A stretch of 28,574 nucleotides of DNA from an uncultured Lachnospiraceae bacterium (GTDB lineage: Bacteria > Bacillota > Clostridia > Lachnospirales > Lachnospiraceae). Shown here one piece after another: positions 14,271-20,948 of the stretch. The notes under the pieces were generated by a model. It saw only the letters and a program-made list of their open reading frames with translations. It had not been told where the DNA came from and made no database searches. The stretch covers positions 1-28,574 of the forward strand of contig CALCMD010000031.1 in assembly GCA_937965795.1 (NCBI GenBank). The letters run 5' to 3'. Positions within the stretch are counted from its first letter, which is position 1; every line of letters begins with the position of its first letter. A program made the position numbers and the translations under genes.

Positions 14271-14966
14271 CTAAACGGTTACTTTTGTCCCACGGAAATC
14301 GCCTTTTACGGTGTTTACAATACTGTTCTCTTCGTTCAGGCCGAATACCAGCATCGGCATCCTGTTCTCCATACAGAGAATGGACGCCGCCATATCCACG
14401 ACTCCCAGTTTCCGGTCGATGACCTCCTGAATGGAAATCTCGTCATACTTTTTCGCATTCGGATTCTCTTTCGGATCGCTGTCATAAACGCCGTCAATAG
14501 ATTTCGCCAGCAGAATCACATCCGCCTCGATCTCAATGGCGCGCAGCACGGTCGCCGTATCCGTCGAAAAATACGGATGGCCTGTCCCGCCCGCAAAAAA
14601 GGACACGATCCCTTTTTCGAAATATTTATTCACACGGTCTTTCGCAAACAGCTTCGTAAAAGCGCCGCAGGCAAACGGAGTCAGAATCTGCGTCATCATT
14701 CCCACGGAGCGGAAGATCTCAGATACATAAATACAGTTCATCACCGTGGCCAGCATCCCGATCTGGTCTGCTTTCGTCCGGTCGATATTCTCGCTGGAAC
14801 GTCCTCTCCAGAAGTTTCCGCCGCCGATCACGATACCCACCTGTATACCGTCGTCTACCAGTTCTTTCACCTGCCTGGCGACTCTCACAACCGTCGGTTC
14901 ATCAAATCCTGTCTTTTTATCGCCCGCAAGTGCCTCCCCGCTCAGCTTCAGCAATACTCTTTTCAT
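14271..14966 (-). CDS. pyrH: UMP kinase
   Basis: A 231-residue cytosolic hexameric kinase of the amino-acid-kinase fold that phosphorylates UMP to UDP. Conserved features: KRVLLKLSGEALAG at the N-terminus, VIGGGNFWRGR, the substrate segment GTGHPYFSTDTA, and LAKSIDGVYDSDPKENPNA. The start is set at the ATG at 14964-14966 with GAGG at good spacing. A GTG 30 bases upstream (14994-14996) would extend the protein by ten residues, but it falls almost at the predicted transcription start, so it is unlikely to be used. First gene of the pyrH-frr transcript. Confidence 0.96.
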   Translation of the reverse strand: MKRVLLKLSGEALAGDKKTGFDEPTVVRVARQVKELVDDGIQVGIVIGGGNFWRGRSSENIDRTKADQIGMLATVMNCIYVSEIFRSVGMMTQILTPFACGAFTKLFAKDRVNKYFEKGIVSFFAGGTGHPYFSTDTATVLRAIEIEADVILLAKSIDGVYDSDPKENPNAKKYDEISIQEVIDRKLGVVDMAASILCMENRMPMLVFGLNEENSIVNTVKGDFRGTKVTV

Positions 14967-14997
14967 CCCACTACCTCTGCTTCCTTTGTTTTTCACC

Positions 14998-15026
14998 AGT
15001 ATAGCATAATTATCCCGAAACTACAA
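14998..15026 (-). promoter_or_regulatory. SigA-type promoter of pyrH-frr
   Basis: On the minus strand TTGTAG (15021-15026), 17 bases, TATACT (14998-15003). It begins immediately next to the stop codon of the upstream DMT transporter gene. Transcription would start near 14991. Confidence 0.72.
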
Positions 15027-15929
15027 CTAGCTGTTTTTCTTTTCCGGAAGCTGCGCCAGAACAATTGCCCCAAACATAATCACGCAGCCAAGCAGCTCCC
15101 GCACGCTCAACGCCTGCCCCAGAACCAGCCACCCTGCCAGCACGGAAATACAGGACTCCAGACTCATAATCAGGGACGCTACCGTAGGATTCATATCCTT
15201 CTGTCCTACAATCTGCAAGGTATAGGCTACCCCGCAGGAAAGCACGCCCGCATAGAGAATCGGCTTCCATGCGGAAAAGATGTCCGCAAGATGCGGTTCT
15301 TCTGTCAGAAGCATGACGATTCCCGATAGAATCCCGCACACAAAAAACTGGATGCAGGACATTTTCACGCCGTCTGTAAGCGGTGAGAAATGGTCGATCA
15401 CCAGGATATGAAAAGAAAACAAAAAGGCGCAGACAAGCACCAAAAGGTCTCCTTTGCCAATCCGAAGTGATTCTGTCATACACAACAGATACAGCCCCAC
15501 AAGCGCCAGAGCCACCGAAATCCAAATCAGCCTGCCGCACTTTCTGTTCAGGAAAATACCAAGCACCGGCACAATGACGATATAACATGCCGTGATAAAC
15601 CCGGCCTTTCCCACCGTGGTATACTGAATGCCGAGCTGCTGAAAATTACTGGCTGCAAACAGACAGAATCCACATAAAATTCCTCCTGTAAGAAGTATCT
15701 TTTTTTCCTGTTTCTTCTGCTTTTCCGTTTTCGGTTCCTGCTTTGGTTTCTTTCTATTTAAAAATGCAATACACGGTATCAGGACAAATCCTCCGATCAG
15801 GCTGCGCACGCAGTTAAACGTAAACGGCTCCACATAATCCATTCCCACGCTCTGCGCCACAAACGCCGACCCCCAGATGGCCGCCGTCAGGAGCAATAAC
15901 AGTGAATTTCTTACTTGTACTTTTTTCAT
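15027..15929 (-). CDS. DMT superfamily (EamA) transporter
   Basis: A 300-residue integral membrane protein with ten predicted helices arranged as two EamA repeats: the first around residues 8-145 (LLLLTAAIWGSAFVAQSVGM, FNCVRSLIGG), the second around 155-295 (VLVCAFLFSFHILVIDHFS, VASLIMSLESCISVLAGWLVLG). A basic, Glu/Lys/Gln-rich cytoplasmic loop lies near residues 60-80. Members export or import metabolites, often amino acids or nucleotide-type compounds; the substrate cannot be deduced. AGGAGG precedes the ATG, nine bases after the amidohydrolase stop, so it closes the six-gene minus-strand run. No terminator is seen before the pyrH promoter, so read-through into pyrH is possible. Confidence 0.9.
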   Translation of the reverse strand: MKKVQVRNSLLLLLTAAIWGSAFVAQSVGMDYVEPFTFNCVRSLIGGFVLIPCIAFLNRKKPKQEPKTEKQKKQEKKILLTGGILCGFCLFAASNFQQLGIQYTTVGKAGFITACYIVIVPVLGIFLNRKCGRLIWISVALALVGLYLLCMTESLRIGKGDLLVLVCAFLFSFHILVIDHFSPLTDGVKMSCIQFFVCGILSGIVMLLTEEPHLADIFSAWKPILYAGVLSCGVAYTLQIVGQKDMNPTVASLIMSLESCISVLAGWLVLGQALSVRELLGCVIMFGAIVLAQLPEKKNS

Positions 15930-15938
15930 TCCTTCCTC

Positions 15939-16808
15939 CTAATTCCGCTGAAATTTTGCTCTGATCTGCATTTCTCCCTGTTCCAGAACTTTTCGCAGTC
16001 TTTCGCTCTCTCCCAGAATCCTTTTGAAAATCTCCGCCTCATCTTCAATTCCCTGTCCGTGCGGCACCTGATAGGCTCCCGCATCGCTTCCCAGCGCAAG
16101 ACAAACGCCCGCTTCATATGCGTCACACAGATTTTTTTCTGCCGATTCACAAATCTTTTTCAGCTCTTCATCCGGAAACCGCCCGCAGCCAATCAGATTC
16201 CATATGGTAGCAAGCGTCGGCACCCATACCGCCTGGCTCTGCGCCATTGCCTGTATGCAGTCTTTATCCAGATAATTTCCATGCTCGATGCTGTCCGCTC
16301 CTGCCAGAACCGCATCCCGCACTGTTTCCGCCGTATTTACATGCGCCATGACAGAAAATCCCTCCTCATGGGCAATGTGAATCATTTCCCGTATTTCATC
16401 CAATGCCAGCGGCGTACCCGTAACAACGCCGAAACACTGAAAATCCATGATCCCTGAAAGCATGATCTTGATAAAATCCCCGCGCCTCTTCTTTACTTCT
16501 TCTACCAGCTCCCGGTATTCCTTCATGGTTTCAAATCCCCTGCCCACGATTCCTCCATAATGCCCTTTCTTATGAATGGCAAAAACAGGCGTGCGATAGG
16601 TGATTCCGTATTCTTCCGCAATGCTTGCCGCACGTTCAGACACGCCGAGGGCGTCGCCTCCATCCCGTATGAAGGCAACGCCTCTCTTCTGATATTCCCG
16701 AAACCATCTGCGGATATTTTCTTCATCCACATGCCCCTTATGCAGTTTTACCGCCTCTTGATAGTTATACCCATTCATAAAAATATGAGCATGACATTCT
16801 CCATACAT
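15939..16808 (-). CDS. Metal-dependent amidohydrolase family protein
   Basis: A 289-residue cytosolic enzyme of the amidohydrolase superfamily (imidazolonepropionase/aryldialkylphosphatase-like branch). Metal-centre marks are present: H6-A-H8 at the N-terminus, a probable carboxylated Lys in DFIKIMLSG, His in MAHVNT and SIEHGN, and the catalytic Asp in LGSDAG. The reaction is hydrolysis of a C-N (or related) bond, substrate unknown. I choose the ATG at 16806-16808, giving MYGECHAHIF with GAAGGG upstream and a start 14 bases after the trkH stop. An alternative ATG at 16835 adds nine charged residues, overlaps trkH by 13 bases and has no clear ribosome-binding site. It is shorter than full imidazolonepropionases (~400), lacking the N-terminal beta-sandwich. 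Confidence 0.85.
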   Translation of the reverse strand: MYGECHAHIFMNGYNYQEAVKLHKGHVDEENIRRWFREYQKRGVAFIRDGGDALGVSERAASIAEEYGITYRTPVFAIHKKGHYGGIVGRGFETMKEYRELVEEVKKRRGDFIKIMLSGIMDFQCFGVVTGTPLALDEIREMIHIAHEEGFSVMAHVNTAETVRDAVLAGADSIEHGNYLDKDCIQAMAQSQAVWVPTLATIWNLIGCGRFPDEELKKICESAEKNLCDAYEAGVCLALGSDAGAYQVPHGQGIEDEAEIFKRILGESERLRKVLEQGEMQIRAKFQRN

Positions 16809-16822
16809 CTCTTTTTTCCCTT

Positions 16823-18262
16823 CTATTTCTTCCATGTAGCCGGCACAAACAGCACCAGCATCGGAAGCAGCTCCAGTCTTCCCGCCAGCATGTCAAACAT
16901 CAGCACGATCTTGGAAACTGCCGAAAAACTGCTGAAATTTCCAGCCGGCCCCACCACGTTCAGTCCTGGCCCGATGTTATTTAACGTTGCCGCAACAGCG
17001 GTAAAATTTGTCACCAAATCCTTCTCGTCCAGCGTAATAATCAGCAGGGAACACACAAAAATCAACAGATAAATCACGATAAAGGCGTTCACAGAATGCA
17101 CCACGGCATTTTCCAGGGAATGCCCTTCCATTTTCACTTTCCTTACACTGCGCGGATGGCAGACCCTGCATATTTCTTTCCACGCCCCTTTTAGCAAAAT
17201 AAGGATTCTGGATACCTTAATACCGCCGCCCGTACTTCCTGCACATGCCCCGATAAACATAATCAATACCAGTATCGTTCTCGCTATCGACGGCCAGCCA
17301 TTGTAATCCAGCGTTGAATATCCTGTCGTGGTAATAATCGAGGACACCTGAAACGCCGTGTGGTGAAATGCCTGATACACGGACGGGAACTGCGGAATCA
17401 CACTGATGGTAATCACCAGAATCGAGACTGCGATAATCCCAAGATACGCCCATACCTCTGTACAGGCCAGCGCCTGCCTGGTTCTTCTGCGGAGCAGCAG
17501 GTAATACAGATTAAAATTCACGCCAAACAAAATCATTGCCACGGTCACGATGGACTGCTGCAAATCTGTGTATCCCGCCAGTCCGTTATTTTTAATTGCA
17601 AATCCTCCCGTACCGGCAGAGCCAAAACTCACGGTAAGCGCGTCAAACAGCGGCATTCCCGCAAGCAAAAGAATTATGATCTGCGCCACGGTCATGCAGA
17701 AATAAATCGCATACAGAATCATCGCCGTCGTCCGGATTTTTGGAACCAGCTTGCTCACGCTTGGCCCCGGACTTTCCGCCCGCATGATATACATTCCCGC
17801 ATTGCCGGACTTTATGGGCAGAATAGCCAGGATAAAGACCAGTACGCCCATTCCGCCAATCCAATGCGTAAAACTTCTCCAGAAGAGATTCGCATGGGAA
17901 AGCCCCTCCACATTCGTCAGGATACTGGAACCTGTCGTAGTAAATCCGGAAATCGTCTCAAAAAGCGCATCCACAAAGGAGGGAATATCCCCGGAAATCA
18001 CAAAAGGCGCCGCTCCGAAAATACTGAGTATGATCCAGCTCAGCGATACGATCACCAGCCCTTCTCTTCCGTAAATTTTTCGGCTCTTTACTTTATGACG
18101 CGTCATGAAAAAACCGGTCAGAGCGCACATTCCCATTGTAATTAGATAGGCATAGACCGCAGACTCTCCATACAGGACTGCCACAATCAGCGGCAGCAAT
18201 AAGAATACAGACTCAAAGCAGCAGACCCAGCCCAGCATTTGTATAATCATTCCGTAATTCAT
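16823..18262 (-). CDS. trkH: TrkH-family potassium uptake membrane subunit
   Basis: A 479-residue membrane protein that forms the K+ (or Na+-coupled K+) translocation pore with the regulatory subunit TrkA encoded upstream. Four pore-loop repeats with their selectivity-filter glycines are visible: TTTGSSIL, GSAGTGGFA, TTTGYSTL and NNIGPGLN. FTHWIGGMGVLVF and a late conserved GRLELLPMLVLF helix are typical of TrkH/KtrB. The length fits TrkH (~480) better than KtrB (~450). The ribosome-binding site is weak (GAGAG), and the gene follows trkA by 13 bases, consistent with coupled expression. Confidence 0.94.
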   Translation of the reverse strand: MNYGMIIQMLGWVCCFESVFLLLPLIVAVLYGESAVYAYLITMGMCALTGFFMTRHKVKSRKIYGREGLVIVSLSWIILSIFGAAPFVISGDIPSFVDALFETISGFTTTGSSILTNVEGLSHANLFWRSFTHWIGGMGVLVFILAILPIKSGNAGMYIMRAESPGPSVSKLVPKIRTTAMILYAIYFCMTVAQIIILLLAGMPLFDALTVSFGSAGTGGFAIKNNGLAGYTDLQQSIVTVAMILFGVNFNLYYLLLRRRTRQALACTEVWAYLGIIAVSILVITISVIPQFPSVYQAFHHTAFQVSSIITTTGYSTLDYNGWPSIARTILVLIMFIGACAGSTGGGIKVSRILILLKGAWKEICRVCHPRSVRKVKMEGHSLENAVVHSVNAFIVIYLLIFVCSLLIITLDEKDLVTNFTAVAATLNNIGPGLNVVGPAGNFSSFSAVSKIVLMFDMLAGRLELLPMLVLFVPATWKK

Positions 18263-18275
18263 AGCTTCAACTCTC

Positions 18276-19640
18276 TCAATCCCTCAAAATATCACTGATG
18301 TCATTCAATCCTTTATTTGTCGTAATCACCACGACGGAATCGCCCATCATCAGCATATCCTGACCCTTTGGCGTAATAATTTTTCCGTTTCTGTGAATAC
18401 ATCCGATCAGCAGGTTATCTTTCAGCTTCAGGCGCTCAAACGGAATGTTTAAGACCGGGGCGTTTTCCCGGATACAGAACTCCAGAGCCTCCACTTTGTT
18501 CCCTACCAGGCGGTACAATGTCTCGACGTTGCTTCCTATGGAATTCTTCATCGCACGGACAAACCGGAGAATATGCTCTGCCGTCACATGCTTCGGATAA
18601 ATAATGCTGTCCAAATCCAGTTTATTGATTACCTCGTCAAAGGTGATACTATTGATCTTCGTGATGACTTTCATCTTATTCCGCTTGCTTTTCGCGAACA
18701 GGGAAAGCAAAATATTCTCCTCATCCATATCCGTCAGTGTGACAAAAGAATCTGCTTTCATCAACCCCTCTTCCATCAAAAGCGCCTGATCCACCCCGTC
18801 TCCGCAGATGATCGTCGCCTGCGGAAGACGTTCGCTCAGTTCTTCACAGCGTTTGCGGTCTTTCTCAATAATTTTCACATCGATTCCCATCGCCAGAAGC
18901 TGCTTGGCCAGATAAAAAGTAATTTTTCCTCCGCCTACAAGAATGGCGTCCCTGACCTGATTCGTCTGCACCCTGATCTTCTTAAAAAACTGGCTCGCTC
19001 TTTTCGGAGAAGCCACCACAGAAATGACGTCCCTCTCCTGCATGATGAAATTGCCGTCCGGAATAATCGTCTCTTCCCCCCGCTCCACGGTACATACCAG
19101 CACTTCATTACAGTGTAGTTTTGTCGTGATTTCGCTTACCATCATATGATCGAGAACCGAGCCTTCCGGCACGCGAAACTTCAGTACCTCCGCACGTCCC
19201 TTTGCAAAAGTCTCTATCTTAATCGCAGAAGGAAATCTCAGGATGCGCGCCATCTCCACAGATGCGGCAAATTCCGGATTGATAACCATGGCAAGCCCCA
19301 GCTCCTCCTGGATATAACGGATCTCCCGGTTATATTCGGGATTCCGCACCCTGGCAATCGTCTGGCAGTCGCCCGCTTTTTTTGCGATCAGACAGCAGAG
19401 CATATTCAGCTCATCCGACCCGGTAACGGCAATCAGCAGATCTGCCTTGTCGACCCCCGCCTCCTCCAGTACACTGTGGTCAGTTCCGCTTCCCACGATT
19501 CCCATAATATCATATTCATTCACCAGCGCCTGCACCGCGTCATAGCTGGGATCTATCACTGTTACATCATTATTCTCACCACAAAGCTGTTCTGCCAGAG
19601 TATCTCCTACCTTGCCGCAGCCTACAATTATAATCTTCAT
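18276..19640 (-). CDS. trkA: Trk potassium transporter NAD-binding regulatory subunit
   Basis: A 454-residue cytosolic protein that gates TrkH in response to nucleotides. It contains two full RCK units, each a Rossmann TrkA-N domain plus a TrkA-C domain: GCGKVGDTLAEQL at residues 7-19 with VIDPSYDAVQ after the next strand, and VGGGKITFYLAKQLL near residue 235 with IIEKDRKRCEEL. The double arrangement and length match TrkA rather than single-unit KtrA. GGAGG lies in the last codons of tcdA, and the tcdA stop and trkA ATG are almost contiguous (TAAAATG). Co-operonic with trkH. Confidence 0.95.
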   Translation of the reverse strand: MKIIIVGCGKVGDTLAEQLCGENNDVTVIDPSYDAVQALVNEYDIMGIVGSGTDHSVLEEAGVDKADLLIAVTGSDELNMLCCLIAKKAGDCQTIARVRNPEYNREIRYIQEELGLAMVINPEFAASVEMARILRFPSAIKIETFAKGRAEVLKFRVPEGSVLDHMMVSEITTKLHCNEVLVCTVERGEETIIPDGNFIMQERDVISVVASPKRASQFFKKIRVQTNQVRDAILVGGGKITFYLAKQLLAMGIDVKIIEKDRKRCEELSERLPQATIICGDGVDQALLMEEGLMKADSFVTLTDMDEENILLSLFAKSKRNKMKVITKINSITFDEVINKLDLDSIIYPKHVTAEHILRFVRAMKNSIGSNVETLYRLVGNKVEALEFCIRENAPVLNIPFERLKLKDNLLIGCIHRNGKIITPKGQDMLMMGDSVVVITTNKGLNDISDILRD

Positions 19641-19641
19641 T

Positions 19642-20349
19642 TTAATCCTCCATCAGATCTTTTACGACCTCTCCCGCAATCATGAGTCCCGCCACAGACG
19701 GTACAAAGGAAATACTTCCCGGTAAAGCGCGTCTTCTTCCCTCCGTAAGCGTTTCTTTTGGCCTGCATACCGGTTCCTTTGAGTAAACCACCTTCAGCTT
19801 CCGTATCCCTCTGGCTTTCAATTCCTTCCTCATGACCTTCGCAAGCGGGCAGACCGAAGTCTTAAAAATATCAGAAACCTCAAACCTTCCCGGATCGAGT
19901 TTATTTCCCGCTCCCATGCTGCTGATGACAGGCGTTCCTGCCTGCTTCGCCCGCATGATGATTTCCAGCTTTGCCGTCACCGTATCCACCGCATCCACCA
20001 CATAGTCATATTCCGTAAAGTCAAAGGCATCCGCATTTTCAGGCAGAAAAAAGCATTCATGCACCCGTACCGTAATACCGGGATGAATGTCCCGTATCCG
20101 TTCTCTCATAACTTCTGCCTTTGGCCTGCCAATGGTAGAATGCAGTGCGATGATCTGCCGGTTGATATTGGACTCTGACACTACATCTTTGTCAATCAAA
20201 TCCAGGCTTCCCACGCCGCAGCGGGCTAACGCCTCCACGGTATAGCCTCCCACGCCGCCGATTCCAAATACTGCCACCCTGCTGTTTCTCAGCTTTTCTA
20301 AGGCGTCCTCCCCGATCAGAAGCCCTGTCCTGCTCAAATATTCTTCCAT
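19642..20349 (-). CDS. tcdA: tRNA threonylcarbamoyladenosine dehydratase
   Basis: A 235-residue E1/ThiF-like enzyme that uses ATP to cyclise the t6A base at tRNA position 37 to ct6A. The nucleotide-binding motif GIGGVGG is at residues 29-35, followed by LDLIDKDVVSESNINRQI with the Arg and Asp of ThiF proteins, VVDAVDTVTAK, and ISSMGAGNKLDP. SVCPLAKVMRKELKARG with a Cys near residue 172 is typical of the TcdA/CsdL subgroup. It lacks the second zinc CxxC pair of MoeB/ThiF and is not near molybdopterin or thiamine genes, which supports TcdA. AGGAG precedes the ATG. Eight bases separate it from the upstream C_GCAxxG gene. Confidence 0.9.
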   Translation of the reverse strand: MEEYLSRTGLLIGEDALEKLRNSRVAVFGIGGVGGYTVEALARCGVGSLDLIDKDVVSESNINRQIIALHSTIGRPKAEVMRERIRDIHPGITVRVHECFFLPENADAFDFTEYDYVVDAVDTVTAKLEIIMRAKQAGTPVISSMGAGNKLDPGRFEVSDIFKTSVCPLAKVMRKELKARGIRKLKVVYSKEPVCRPKETLTEGRRRALPGSISFVPSVAGLMIAGEVVKDLMED

Positions 20350-20357
20350 AGCGTCTC

Positions 20358-20765
20358 CTACAGCCCCAGGATTTTCTCGACCAGCTCCACAGCGTCACTA
20401 ATACATCCGTCACAGCTTCTTAAAACTTTTCCCGTACCAATGCCTTTTAATTCTTTGCAGATCACGCTTCCGTTTTTTGTCCCGAATTCCTTCACGATCG
20501 CCTTCGAAAGCTGATAAGTCTTTCCTTTTGTCGTCGGATTTTCCACATTCTTACTGCTGTTTTTCAGCCCCGCCAGTATCACGGCCCCCGATACGGCCCC
20601 GCAGGTACACTCCATACCGCCCATCCCGGCTCCAAAGCCCTCGCCCAGCGCAAACACGATATTTTCATCCGCATCTACCGCATCCGCAAACGCGCATACG
20701 ACCGCCTGGCAGCAATTCATTCCTTTCTTATGATTGTCTAATGCTTTCTGTATTCGATCTGACAT
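20358..20765 (-). CDS. C_GCAxxG_C_C family protein (Cys-rich, probable redox or metal role)
   Basis: A 135-residue soluble protein of the C_GCAxxG_C_C family. Visible marks: C18-C19 in KGMNCCQAV, the glycine-rich GEGFGAGMGGMECTCG with C53 and C55 leading into CGAVSGAVI, then C103 and the C-terminal pair C118/C121 in RSCDGC. The conserved cysteines suggest metal or cluster binding or redox chemistry, but no member's function is certain to me. First gene of the six-gene minus-strand run, with its own extended -10 promoter and a leader holding two hairpins. GAGGG precedes the ATG. Confidence 0.85.
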   Translation of the reverse strand: MSDRIQKALDNHKKGMNCCQAVVCAFADAVDADENIVFALGEGFGAGMGGMECTCGAVSGAVILAGLKNSSKNVENPTTKGKTYQLSKAIVKEFGTKNGSVICKELKGIGTGKVLRSCDGCISDAVELVEKILGL

Positions 20766-20793
20766 AATTTTCCCTCTCTTTATGCAATTGCAA

Positions 20794-20828
20794 GAAGCGA
20801 TAAAGATAACAAATATCTGTATCGCTTC
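20794..20828 (-). promoter_or_regulatory. Leader hairpin 2 of the C_GCAxxG-tcdA-trkAH transcript
   Basis: GAAGCGATA pairs with TATCGCTTC (9 bp), then one mismatch, then AGATA with TATCT (5 bp) round a five-base loop. No T-run follows on either strand. It ends 28 bases before the start codon and leaves the ribosome-binding site free. Confidence 0.55.
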
Positions 20829-20839
20829 TATGATTTCTG

Positions 20840-20855
20840 ATAGCAGTGCCGCTAT
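20840..20855 (-). promoter_or_regulatory. Leader hairpin 1 at the predicted 5' end of the same transcript
   Basis: ATAGC and GCTAT pair across a six-base loop. The predicted transcription start (about 20856) falls at its base, so the mRNA would open with this stem. Confidence 0.4.
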
Positions 20856-20862
20856 GAAAAGG

Positions 20863-20871
20863 ATTATACCA
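20863..20871 (-). promoter_or_regulatory. Extended -10 promoter of the C_GCAxxG-tcdA-trkA-trkH operon
   Basis: On the minus strand TGGTATAAT gives a perfect -10 hexamer with the TGn extension. The -35 region 17 bases upstream (TAGTAT) is poor, as is common for extended -10 promoters. A second TATAAT lies about 20 bases farther upstream. The gap 20766-20948 holds no gene and no convincing nrdD terminator. Confidence 0.55.
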
Positions 20872-20948
20872 CTGTTTTTCAGATTATACTATATAAATTT
20901 TTTTTACATTTTTAAGATTTCCGGTCATTTTGAGTTTCCGTCTGAAAG

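Noticed and set aside
14967..14996. GTG start extending pyrH by ten residues
   Set aside because: It falls within a few bases of the predicted transcription start and has no ribosome-binding site, while the ATG at 14966 has GAGG.
15930..16835. ATG at 16835 as amidohydrolase start
   Set aside because: No ribosome-binding site, overlap with trkH, and the added residues are outside the conserved domain; the ATG at 16808 fits better. Not fully excluded.
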